Below, one piece after another: positions 1-7,650 of a DNA stretch of 64,000 nucleotides. Source of the stretch: RPQJ01 sp963732375 (GTDB taxonomy: Bacteria > Pseudomonadota > Gammaproteobacteria > Steroidobacterales > Steroidobacteraceae); NCBI GenBank assembly GCA_963732375.1, contig CAVSZE010000015.1, positions 310,001 through 374,000 on the forward strand, read 5' to 3'. Both the position numbers and the translations under genes were made by a program. The notes under the pieces were generated by a model, which saw only the letters and a program-made list of their open reading frames with translations, ran no database searches and had not been told where the DNA came from. Positions within the stretch are counted from its first letter, which is position 1; each line of letters opens with the position of its first letter.

Positions 1-1189
1 GCGGTGCAAGCGGTCGCAACGCCTGCACGAGTTCCTGCGCAGCCCACTGCGCGGGCCAGCACCTGAGCACATCCACGACCTGCAGGTCCTTGAGTAGACC
101 GCGCAGGCGCGTCTCGTGCCCGGGCGACAAAGACTCGGCGAGCCCGCTGTCGCCCGAGCGCCGCGCATGTTCGATGAGGAACGGCCGGGTCAATCGCGTG
201 ATCTCGCGAGCCGTCGCGAGCCATTCTCGCAACGGCAGCGCTTTCCCGTCACTGGCAACGATTTCGTCGCCCGGAAGGCCCGCCGCTGCCAGCACGCCAT
301 CCACGACCGCTGGCGGATTGTCGTGCCAGACGCCGAGCGCGTCACCAGGCTCGTAGCGCAGCCCTGATCCCTCGAGCGAGATCTCCAGATGGCGCACGTC
401 CCTGGTGGCCGTCCTTCCGGTGAGGCGCTGATTGTCGAGGACCCGCGCCACGAACGGCCGTTCGCGGCTGTACTGCGGCTCGGTGGGCGGCGGGCGCAGT
501 CGGGTGACGTTCCCGAGCGGCTGGCTTCCCATGCTATCGCGGGCCGCTGCCACCAACTGCTCGAGCCAGGCAGCGGCGGGGCGCTCGTAGTCCAGGTCGC
601 AGTCAACCCGTGGCAAAAGGCGCCGCGCACCAAGCGACTCGAGCCTCTCGTCGAGTTGACGGCCCGTCTCGCAGTACTTCGGGTAACTGGAGTCGCCGAG
701 CGCGAGCACTGAATAGGCGAGGTTCTCGAGCCGAGGCGCGCGCTTACCGAGTATGTGTTCGTGGAACGAGCGCGCATCGTCCGGCGGATCGCCGTCGCCG
801 TGCGTGCTCATCACGACGGTGAGGAATCGCTCCCTCGCCAGGTCCTTGAGTGGGTAATCGCGAGCGGCGTATACGCGCGCTGCAAGGCCGGCCGCCTCAG
901 CCGCGCGCCCCAGCCGGTCGGCGATGCGCTTACCATTGCCGGTCTGCGATCCATACACCACTGCCAGCCGGGCCGTCGGCTCCTGTCGCGCAACCGCGGC
1001 CACGGCGGGCACCGCAAGATCCTCGGCCAGCAAGCCGAGCGCCTGCGACCGCACGTGGGCCACTCCCGCCGCGAAGCCCGACAGCCAGTGCAGCGAGGAC
1101 GGCTCGAGTCCGTCCACGACGCGCTGCAGCAGCGCGCTGCGCTCGCTGTCGAGCGGCCCGATGGGTACGGTGGAGGAATTGGCAGCCAT
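1..1189 (-). CDS. cysJ: Sulfite reductase (NADPH) flavoprotein alpha-component, N-terminal part
   Basis: Flavoprotein that passes electrons from NADPH through FAD and FMN to the sulfite reductase haemoprotein in cysteine synthesis. The window holds 396 codons from the start; the frame runs open off the left edge, so the NADPH-binding end is missing. Seen: an FMN-binding flavodoxin domain beginning near residue 76 (VVYGSQTGNGKRIADRL, later LALGDSSYPKY), followed from about residue 240 by the CysJ-type FAD domain with YEPGDALGVWHDN. The start at 1189 has GAGG seven bases upstream. An ATG at 1194 lies in another frame and gives only a short nonsense product. Related diflavin reductases are possible, but the GDALGVW signature and domain order favour CysJ. 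The haemoprotein partner (cysI) is not in view. Confidence 0.88.
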   Translation of the reverse strand, partial: MAANSSTVPIGPLDSERSALLQRVVDGLEPSSLHWLSGFAAGVAHVRSQALGLLAEDLAVPAVAAVARQEPTARLAVVYGSQTGNGKRIADRLGRAAEAAGLAARVYAARDYPLKDLARERFLTVVMSTHGDGDPPDDARSFHEHILGKRAPRLENLAYSVLALGDSSYPKYCETGRQLDERLESLGARRLLPRVDCDLDYERPAAAWLEQLVAAARDSMGSQPLGNVTRLRPPPTEPQYSRERPFVARVLDNQRLTGRTATRDVRHLEISLEGSGLRYEPGDALGVWHDNPPAVVDGVLAAAGLPGDEIVASDGKALPLREWLATAREITRLTRPFLIEHARRSGDSGLAESLSPGHETRLRGLLKDLQVVDVLRCWPAQWAAQELVQALRPLAP

Positions 1190-1229
1190 GGCATCGCCTC
1201 GGAACAGTGTCCGGGAGATGCTAGGGACT

Positions 1230-1241
1230 GGAGGCGCCTCC
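1230..1241. promoter_or_regulatory. 12-bp perfect palindrome upstream of cysJ
   Basis: GGAGGCGCCTCC is a perfect palindrome 41 bases before the cysJ start, inside the 125-base gap between cysJ and the AgmX-like gene. It could be an operator or the hairpin of a leader. In this GC-rich DNA a palindrome of this length can also arise by chance, and no regulator family is recognised. Confidence 0.25.
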
Positions 1242-1314
1242 GAGGAAAGGCCGTCTGGTTATCTCGTCATGTCCGCGGCTGCCGGACGAGTGTCGGGGGC
1301 CACGCGCGCCACGG

Positions 1315-2250
1315 TCAGGCGGGGAAGAACTCGATCGGCTTGGTCGTGGTCATGGTCGCCACGTCGCGCGACTCGAACATGAACATCTTCACCCTGGCGA
1401 CCAGCTTGCGCTCGAGCTCCGCGTCGCCGAGGTCGCTGGATACGACCCTGCAAACGGTCACCTCGCCGGACGGGGCAATGGTCACTTCAAGCACCACCTT
1501 GCCCTGCAGCGCAGGATTGTCGCGCAGCGCACGGCTGTAGATCGAATAGATCGCGGACTTGTTGCGGTCGAATACGAGTTCGATCTCCTCGCGCGTGCGG
1601 GCAGCCTTGCTGCTGTGACCGGTACGCTGGGCTTCCGCGCCCGGCGCGGCATCCACGCCTGACGACACCTTCGCGGTCGCCACACCCTTGAGCCCGGTGG
1701 AACCGCCACCGAAGCCGCTGCTTGCCTTGCCGACCGTGATGCCACCACTGCCCTCGCCCACCCGGGCGGTCAGCAGCGCGCGATCGACCCGGGTCTTTTC
1801 GCCGACGCCGGCGTTGAGCGGCTTCGCGTCGGTCGGCGAATCCACGTTCATGTCGCGCAGTTCCGCAAGCTGGTCGGACAGCGCCAGCAATCCAGCCGAC
1901 GCGGCCTTCTTGCGCGGATCCGGGACCGGCTTGGCCTCCACTACCGGCACGCGCACCGGTGCGGGTTTTTCAATTGTGGGCACGACCACCGGTTTCGGCG
2001 GCGTCACCTCGACCTTCGGCTCCGGCAGCGGCTTCGGGCGCTCCAGGATGAATTCCACGATTCGTTCGGGCACGGCGGGCGCCATGGACTGCGGACGCGG
2101 ACGTTCGGGCAGCAGCGGAATTACGATACCGATGCCGATGAAAATACCGAGCGCCGCCCCAAGCACGCGCCGTAGCCGGCGTTCCTCGGCCTCGGATGGC
2201 GTCCACGGCAGCTCGAAGACCCGGAAATTGTTGACGATCGTGGCGCTCAT
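1315..2250 (-). CDS. TonB-like energy transducer with AgmX/PglI-type C-terminal domain
   Basis: A 311-residue inner-membrane-anchored periplasmic protein. A short cytoplasmic N-terminus is followed by one membrane segment (about residues 29-47), a Pro/Val/Glu-rich spacer (about 50-110) as in TonB proteins, a Gly/Ser-rich region, and a folded C-terminal domain (about 215-311) of the TonB-like AgmX/PglI class containing GKVVLEVTIAPSGEV and VCRVVSSDLGD. By family knowledge such proteins transmit the motion of an ExbB-ExbD proton motor across the periplasm. It is the last gene of the operon, seven bases after an ExbD gene and in line with two ExbD and one ExbB genes, which supports a motor complex. 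The outer-membrane partner is unknown. Classical TonB is less likely because of the neighbouring TPR genes. Confidence 0.82.
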   Translation of the reverse strand: MSATIVNNFRVFELPWTPSEAEERRLRRVLGAALGIFIGIGIVIPLLPERPRPQSMAPAVPERIVEFILERPKPLPEPKVEVTPPKPVVVPTIEKPAPVRVPVVEAKPVPDPRKKAASAGLLALSDQLAELRDMNVDSPTDAKPLNAGVGEKTRVDRALLTARVGEGSGGITVGKASSGFGGGSTGLKGVATAKVSSGVDAAPGAEAQRTGHSSKAARTREEIELVFDRNKSAIYSIYSRALRDNPALQGKVVLEVTIAPSGEVTVCRVVSSDLGDAELERKLVARVKMFMFESRDVATMTTTKPIEFFPA

Positions 2251-2257
2251 GCTGCAA

Positions 2258-2773
2258 TCACCCTGAGACCGGTACGCTCGCGCCGAGCGCCTGTTCGCGC
2301 TCGACGACAGCCAGCGACACCTTGCTGTAGTCGGCCGCCGAGCAACTCGCCACGACCTTGCGCAGCACCGCGTACGGCAGCGACTTCTCGGCCATCACCG
2401 TGACCTCGCGCTGCTCGCCGTTACCGCCCAGCAGGTTGTCGGCCTGGCGGTTGAGTGCGGCCCGCAGCTGCTCGACGACCGGCTCCGGCGAGCTGCCCAC
2501 CTCGGCGATCGAGACCACGGCCTCGCCGTTCACGTACAGCATGTCGCGCGTGACCGTGACCACCATGGCCTCGCGCGGCTTCAACTCGGAGACCGAGCGG
2601 GGAATCGAGATGTTGCGCGTGTTCGGCAGGATGTCGGTGTCCGCCGAGTGCACCAGCAGGTACACAACCATGATCATCAGCATGTCGATCATCGGGATCA
2701 GCGTGAGCGGGCCATGCCCCCCACCGCCGCCCTTGCCGTGGCGCGCGTGCCGCTTCAGTCCGGTGCGGATCAT
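2258..2773 (-). CDS. ExbD/TolR-family proton-channel subunit (second copy)
   Basis: A 171-residue ExbD/TolR protein. The Arg/Lys/Gly-rich N-terminus lies in the cytoplasm; one membrane helix starts near residue 23 and carries the essential aspartate at residue 30 (LTLIPMIDMLMIMVVYLL), the residue that takes part in proton flow in this family. The periplasmic domain follows (about 50-171). It overlaps the upstream ExbD gene by four bases (ATGA), so the two are translationally coupled. Two ExbD paralogues beside one ExbB is the arrangement of the myxobacterial AglRQS gliding motor; that functional parallel is inferred. Confidence 0.9.
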   Translation of the reverse strand: MIRTGLKRHARHGKGGGGGHGPLTLIPMIDMLMIMVVYLLVHSADTDILPNTRNISIPRSVSELKPREAMVVTVTRDMLYVNGEAVVSIAEVGSSPEPVVEQLRAALNRQADNLLGGNGEQREVTVMAEKSLPYAVLRKVVASCSAADYSKVSLAVVEREQALGASVPVSG

Positions 2774-3279
2774 GTCGGGGCGTCTCCAAGTGAGATCTGC
2801 GGAAACAGCTCGGTACGCACGACCTTGGGGCCGTCCGAGCTCTGGCGCACACGCACTGCGTCCATCACCTGGACGATGGTGTCGTAGTCCACGTCCTCGG
2901 CCACCAGCAGCGTTGCGTTCGACTTCTCCGGGAAGCGCGTCTTCAGGTCCTGCAGGTAGGCGGAGAGCCGCACCACGTCCTGCCCGCTCGCGGTCACCGG
3001 CACGCTGGTGAGCACGCCGCTGTTGCGGTCTGCCACCTCGAGGCCGCTGCGCCGCACGATGACCTCGAGCTCGAGGGTCGGCACCTGGTCCACTGCCTTG
3101 GCCCCCGGGCCCGGCAAATGCACTTCCAGGATGCTGGTCTTCGAGAACACCGCCGTGAAGATCAGGAAAAACGTGAGGATCACCATCACGTCCAGCATCG
3201 GCACGATGGTCAGGTCGTTACGGCCACGGTAGCGCGCATGATTGCGCTGCTGGCGGCGCGCTAGCGTCGAGCTCCTCAT
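2770..3279 (-). CDS. ExbD/TolR-family proton-channel subunit (first copy)
   Basis: A 169-residue ExbD/TolR protein with the same plan as its neighbour: basic cytoplasmic N-terminus, one membrane helix with the conserved aspartate at residue 30 (LTIVPMLDVMVILTFFLIF), then a periplasmic domain. The C-terminal half differs strongly from the other copy, so this is an old duplication or a heterodimer partner and not a recent copy. The start overlaps the stop of the ExbB gene by four bases (ATGA) and its stop overlaps the next start the same way. It probably assembles with the ExbB pentamer encoded just upstream. Confidence 0.9.
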   Translation of the reverse strand: MRSSTLARRQQRNHARYRGRNDLTIVPMLDVMVILTFFLIFTAVFSKTSILEVHLPGPGAKAVDQVPTLELEVIVRRSGLEVADRNSGVLTSVPVTASGQDVVRLSAYLQDLKTRFPEKSNATLLVAEDVDYDTIVQVMDAVRVRQSSDGPKVVRTELFPQISLGDAPT

Positions 3280-3992
3280 GCGCGTGCGGCCCCCCGCAAT
3301 TCATCGCGATCGACGTTGCGGGCGGCGGCCGGGGTCGCCGCAACCGGGTGCGGCGCTTCGCGGCGGCGCTCCGTCACGGTGTTCAGGAACTTGACCGAGG
3401 CCACTTCCAGGCTGTCCACGAGTTCTGTCGTCTTGGTCTCGAGGTACATGTGGCACAGCAGCAGGGTGATCGCGAGGCCGAGGCCGAGCGCCGTGTTGTT
3501 CATGGCGACCGAGATACTGGCAGAGAGCAACGCGGCCTTCTCCGCCGGATTCACCGCGGCGACCGCGGCGAACGCGTTGATCAGGCCGATCACGGTGCCG
3601 AGCAGGCCCATCAGCATGCCGATGTTGGCCAGCGTGGCGAGGTAGTGCGTGCGCTTCTCGAGGCGCGGGATCACCTCGATCAGGCTTTCCTCCATCGCCT
3701 TCTCGATGTCCTCGCGGCGGCGGGCCGTCGAGATGCGCGACATGCCGTAGCGCATGATCGTCGAGAGCGCCGAATCGGTGCTGTCCGCGACCTCCATGGC
3801 CTTGCGGAAGTTGCCGGCCTGGATCAGCGGCGCGAGTTCGGCCCACAGCCGCTTGTTTCCCTTGGCGACTCGAGTCAGGTAGACGAACCGCTCGGCGGCA
3901 ATGGCCAGGCCGATCGTAAAGACGGCAGCGATGGGGTAAAGGAACGCCCCGCCCTGCTTGAAGAAGTTGATGATCATGTCGATTGCATTCAT
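3276..3992 (-). CDS. ExbB/TolQ/MotA-family proton-channel protein
   Basis: A 238-residue inner-membrane motor stator of the MotA/TolQ/ExbB family. Three membrane segments are visible: about 15-33, about 118-142 with the family signature GMLMGLLGTVIGLINAF, and about 165-186. The cytoplasmic loop between the first and second is long, as in ExbB, and there is no periplasmic insertion. The tail after residue 205 is Pro/Ala-rich and probably disordered. With the two ExbD proteins it should form a proton-driven motor that moves the TonB/AgmX-like protein. It overlaps the genes on both sides by four bases. Confidence 0.92.
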   Translation of the reverse strand: MNAIDMIINFFKQGGAFLYPIAAVFTIGLAIAAERFVYLTRVAKGNKRLWAELAPLIQAGNFRKAMEVADSTDSALSTIMRYGMSRISTARRREDIEKAMEESLIEVIPRLEKRTHYLATLANIGMLMGLLGTVIGLINAFAAVAAVNPAEKAALLSASISVAMNNTALGLGLAITLLLCHMYLETKTTELVDSLEVASVKFLNTVTERRREAPHPVAATPAAARNVDRDELRGAARA

Positions 3993-4378
3993 GGCTGGGT
4001 GGCTCCGGGGGAAGAACTGGCGGTTTTCGCAGGAACAGGTGAACTTTGCGTGGTCAGGTCATGGAAATATGTGATTTCGCGCCTGAATTCGTCACGATCC
4101 ACCGGCGCAAGGACCTCTTCGATCAGGCTGCCCATCGGCCGGTCCGGGCCGCCGGGCGGTTCGGCCGCCTTCCAGGGCACGATGCTCATGACCTTGGGAA
4201 GTTCTCGGTTGCCGGTGATGGCGGTCGAGTCGAGTTGCAGCCGGTCGTGGGCGCGCTGGCCCTGGCCGGCGGACGCGACCTTGGCCGGCGCTGTTGCGGC
4301 CGGTGCCGGTGGCTCCGCCGCGACTGCTGCGAAGGGCACCGCGAGTGCGAAGGCAATCATGGTTGGCACGATCTTCAT
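3989..4378 (-). CDS. Small exported protein of the ExbBD/TPR operon, function unknown
   Basis: A 129-residue protein. I start it at 4378, where ATG overlaps the stop of the TPR gene by four bases (ATGA) and opens a good signal peptide (MKIVPTMIAFALAV, cleavage expected after AVAA). A longer reading from 4438 would bury that signal. The mature protein has an Ala/Pro-rich start, a central part with RELPKVMSIVPWKA, an acidic stretch, and a Ser/Pro/Thr-rich tail. No known domain is recognised. Its position between TPR and motor genes suggests a periplasmic accessory that links them; that is inference only. Confidence 0.75.
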   Translation of the reverse strand: MKIVPTMIAFALAVPFAAVAAEPPAPAATAPAKVASAGQGQRAHDRLQLDSTAITGNRELPKVMSIVPWKAAEPPGGPDRPMGSLIEEVLAPVDRDEFRREITYFHDLTTQSSPVPAKTASSSPGATQP

Positions 4379-7300
4379 TGCTGCGCCTCCGCTGTGCGCG
4401 AAACCTTTCCAAGCCGGGCACGCAACTCGACCAGCCACGGCCCGGTGTTGGGATCGGTACCGCCGGTCAGCAACTGGTACTCCTCGTAGTGACCGAGAGC
4501 GGCTGCCGGGTCCCCGAGATAGAGATCGAGCAGCACGCCGAGGTTGCGCTGCGGTGCGGGGTAGTTGGGCGCCAGGCCCGCAGCACGCTCGTAGGCGGCG
4601 CGCGCCTCCGCGAATCGGCCGAGCCGTCGGTTCGCGACGCCCAGCATGTTGAGTGCTTCGGCATTCGTCGGTTCGACGGCAAGGGCCTCGGCAAGCTTCG
4701 TCTCTGCAGCGGCGTCATCACCGGCTTCAAGGGCCGAACGCGCAGCGGCAAGTGACCGGATGACCTCCGGGGACGGCCCGGGCGCCGCGTCGGATTTTTC
4801 GCCGGGCTTGGATTCAGGCACGGCATCTGCTGCCGCAACCCTGGCCGCATCCGGAACAGCACCCGCCGCGTCGAATATCTCAGGCCTGTCGTAGCGGGCA
4901 GGCTTCATCGCCGCGAGCGCCGCATAGCTTTTCCGCACCCACTGGTCGTAGATACCCTCGGCCGCCCGATGCGTGTTGGTCTCGTGGATGCCGATGGCCT
5001 TCTCCTCAAACGGGTAGGCCTGTTCCTCGAGCAGCAGGTCGTACTGCTCCAGCTCATCGGGTGACAATCCACCCGGACGGTCGGAAGCAAGCAACGCACT
5101 GCCGAGGTCGCGGTACAGGTCGGCCATCGCGTAGGTGGCTGCCGTCGTGACTTCAGCGACACCGTATCCGGCTGCGTGCGCGTAGGCAGCCAGCGACGCT
5201 TCCATTGCGGATTTCTTTCGCGCCAGCGAGCGGTCGAGCGGCGCCACCAGCGCCACGCCACGTGCGGCCTGGTCCAGCGGCCGCGCGAGTTCCAGCGATG
5301 CCTGCGCGGCAAGAAACCGCGAGCGATCCGAGCGTGCCGTTCCGGCAGCAGCGTCTGCCGCGACGAGTTCCTCGAGCCAGTGCTGCCGGGCAGCCGCGTC
5401 GCCTGCGCCAGCGGCAAGTTCGGCAAGCTGTTGCCGCGCCTCGATTGCGAGGTCCGCGGGCGCCGGGAATCTCTCGACGTAGTCGGCGTAGGCGCGGCGA
5501 GCGGATGCGGGATCATTGGCGGCCGCGTAAAGCTCGGCAGCCTGCCACTGCGCCGTACGGCGAACCTGCTCGTCTTCCGCGCCGCGGGCGGCCACGCGCT
5601 CGAGCTCGACAGCCGCATCGTGCGGACGCCCCGATTCGAGGTAGGCAACCGCAAGCTTGCGCGTCACGTCAGGCTGCAGTTCGTCCTGGGGATAAGAGGC
5701 CCGGAATCGTTCGAGCACCCCGGCCGCCGCGGCCCACTGCCGCGAGGACAGCAGCAGCGCCGCCGCGTCGTACTGTGCCTTAGCACCCGCGCTCGACGCC
5801 GGCGCGACGGTGGCCACGCGCAGGTACTCCTGCACCGCTCCGTCGACATCCCCGGCCGCCTGCTTCGCCTCGGCCTGGCGGTAGACCGATGCGGCCAGCC
5901 GGTCCGTAACCTCGGCCGCCTGCGGGTCGCCGGCAGGCAGCCGCGCCGCGAGTTCCGTGTAGGCCTTCTCCGCATCGGCATAGCGGCCATCGTCGAAGTA
6001 GGTGTGCGCGAGCACTGTCCACGCTACCCGCTGCTGGCCGGCGTCGGCCCTGCTGCCGAGTGCGAGAACCTGCTGGGCCACGGATTCGGCGCGTATGCGG
6101 TCGCCGGAGTCGAAAAGTGTCTTGGTGGCGCGGGTCAGCACTGCCGGTGTTTCCGGGTGCTCGGGGAATGCCGCGGCAAATCGCAGCCCGGATTCCATGG
6201 CCCGCGCCTGGAGCTCGGGGCGCTGCGACTCCGCGACCTGCGCGCCGGCCTTGTCGTAGGCGACGAGCGCGGCATAACCGGCGCGCGCCGCCTGCGGATT
6301 CGCCGCGTAGGAGTAAGCGTCACGCTCGTACTCGACCGCCGCTTCTTCGTAGCGGGCACCGTCGAACAGCAGGTCGGCAAGCAGCAGCCGGGTTGCCGGC
6401 GCCTGTGGCGAATCGTCGAAACCATTGAGGTAGTCCCGATACCAGCGCACCGCGATATCGAGATCGGCCGCGGAGCCCTTCTGAGCGAGCGCGTGGTGAT
6501 GCTGCGCCAGGTCGAGCAGGTCGGCCTGGATCGCGGCGCTCACTGCAGGATCGATGTCGGCGGCGTGGATGTGCCAGTAGTCGCTGCGGGGGCCGTAGTC
6601 CTCGACCAGCTGGCGCTTTCCGTCCAGCACCAGCGTGGTGAAGCCGCCCTTCGCGTATGCGTCCGTGGCGCGCACGATCATAAGCGGCGCATCGGGATCC
6701 ATCGGCCGTCGCGACGCAAAGGCCCGATAAGCCTCGGCTCCGTCCTGGAAACGCTCCTTCTCGACGTAGAGGTCGCCGAGCGCGACGTACAGGCGCGACT
6801 CGTACGGCGCGGGGCCGTGCTGGTCCACGGCGACCTGCAGCGAGCCCGGTCCTTCGCCGGCAGCAAACGTGATCGCCAGCGCGCGCAACGCGTCGGCGCT
6901 GAGCTCCTGCTGCGCACGCGGCAGGTCCGTCTCTGCGCGTAGCCGCCCGTCCTTGACCAGCACGGCGTCGAGCAACAGCAGGAACGCCGCGTTGCTCTCC
7001 GTGTCACGCGACTGCTTGAACAGCGCCCAGCCACGCTTGTAGACCGCCTGCTCGTAGAACGCTGAGCCTGGCCCCTGCGACTGCACGGACGCGTAGGCAC
7101 GCTCCGCATCCGCATAGCGCTGCTCGCTGAAGAAAGCCTCGCCGCGCCGGAACTCCGCCTCGTCGTAGTGGGCGCTCTGCGGGAATTTTTCGACCATCCG
7201 GTCGAGTACCTTCAATGCCTGGTTCGTATCGCCGAGGCTCTCGTAGGCCCGCGCGAGCTGGTAAAGCACGGCATCGGTCCCGGACGCATCCGGCTGCTCA

Positions 7301-7650
7301 TCGAGCAGTTGCTGGTAGGCCGAAATGGATTCTCGGCTTGCCGTCGCGGCCGCCACCGAGTCGGCGCCGTCCTCGACCCGCAGCGTCTCGGCCTCCGCGA
7401 AACGCAGGTCGCCGAGCCTGCGCAGTGCCTGGGCACGCATGCCGGGATCGGTATCGGGAATACGCAGGAAATCCTCGTAGCTGCGCGCGGCCTGCCCGGC
7501 GTCGACCTCGACGGCCCCGCCACGCTGAATGGGCACGCTGCGCTTCGACAGGTCGCCGAGCGTGGCCGGCTCCGGGGCCTTTCGGGCGGCGCCCGCCGGC
7601 GACGACGCCGCGAGACAGGCCAGCACGGCGACGGCGACGCGCGCGTTCAT
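4375..7650 (-). CDS. Large exported tetratricopeptide-repeat protein
   Basis: A 1091-residue protein with a signal peptide (about residues 1-21, ending AGAA) followed by TPR-type helical repeats along most of its length, for example AVLYQLARAYESLGDTNQAL near residue 150 and NMLGVANRRLGRFAEARAAY near residue 1010. TPR solenoids bind protein partners. By context it would be a periplasmic or outer-membrane-associated scaffold of the ExbB/ExbD/AgmX-like motor, comparable to the TPR proteins AglT and PglI of myxobacterial gliding; that comparison rests on gene content, not on an alignment. The start at 7650 overlaps the preceding gene by four bases. No catalytic motif is seen. Confidence 0.82.
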   Translation of the reverse strand: MNARVAVAVLACLAASSPAGAARKAPEPATLGDLSKRSVPIQRGGAVEVDAGQAARSYEDFLRIPDTDPGMRAQALRRLGDLRFAEAETLRVEDGADSVAAATASRESISAYQQLLDEQPDASGTDAVLYQLARAYESLGDTNQALKVLDRMVEKFPQSAHYDEAEFRRGEAFFSEQRYADAERAYASVQSQGPGSAFYEQAVYKRGWALFKQSRDTESNAAFLLLLDAVLVKDGRLRAETDLPRAQQELSADALRALAITFAAGEGPGSLQVAVDQHGPAPYESRLYVALGDLYVEKERFQDGAEAYRAFASRRPMDPDAPLMIVRATDAYAKGGFTTLVLDGKRQLVEDYGPRSDYWHIHAADIDPAVSAAIQADLLDLAQHHHALAQKGSAADLDIAVRWYRDYLNGFDDSPQAPATRLLLADLLFDGARYEEAAVEYERDAYSYAANPQAARAGYAALVAYDKAGAQVAESQRPELQARAMESGLRFAAAFPEHPETPAVLTRATKTLFDSGDRIRAESVAQQVLALGSRADAGQQRVAWTVLAHTYFDDGRYADAEKAYTELAARLPAGDPQAAEVTDRLAASVYRQAEAKQAAGDVDGAVQEYLRVATVAPASSAGAKAQYDAAALLLSSRQWAAAAGVLERFRASYPQDELQPDVTRKLAVAYLESGRPHDAAVELERVAARGAEDEQVRRTAQWQAAELYAAANDPASARRAYADYVERFPAPADLAIEARQQLAELAAGAGDAAARQHWLEELVAADAAAGTARSDRSRFLAAQASLELARPLDQAARGVALVAPLDRSLARKKSAMEASLAAYAHAAGYGVAEVTTAATYAMADLYRDLGSALLASDRPGGLSPDELEQYDLLLEEQAYPFEEKAIGIHETNTHRAAEGIYDQWVRKSYAALAAMKPARYDRPEIFDAAGAVPDAARVAAADAVPESKPGEKSDAAPGPSPEVIRSLAAARSALEAGDDAAAETKLAEALAVEPTNAEALNMLGVANRRLGRFAEARAAYERAAGLAPNYPAPQRNLGVLLDLYLGDPAAALGHYEEYQLLTGGTDPNTGPWLVELRARLGKVSRTAEAQQ

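Noticed and set aside
3348..4652. 434-codon open frame on the plus strand
   Set aside because: Crosses several well-supported minus-strand genes and has shadow-type composition.
5176..6942. 588-codon open frame on the plus strand
   Set aside because: Shadow of the large TPR gene; Arg/Gly-rich, no signal or domain, no ribosome site.
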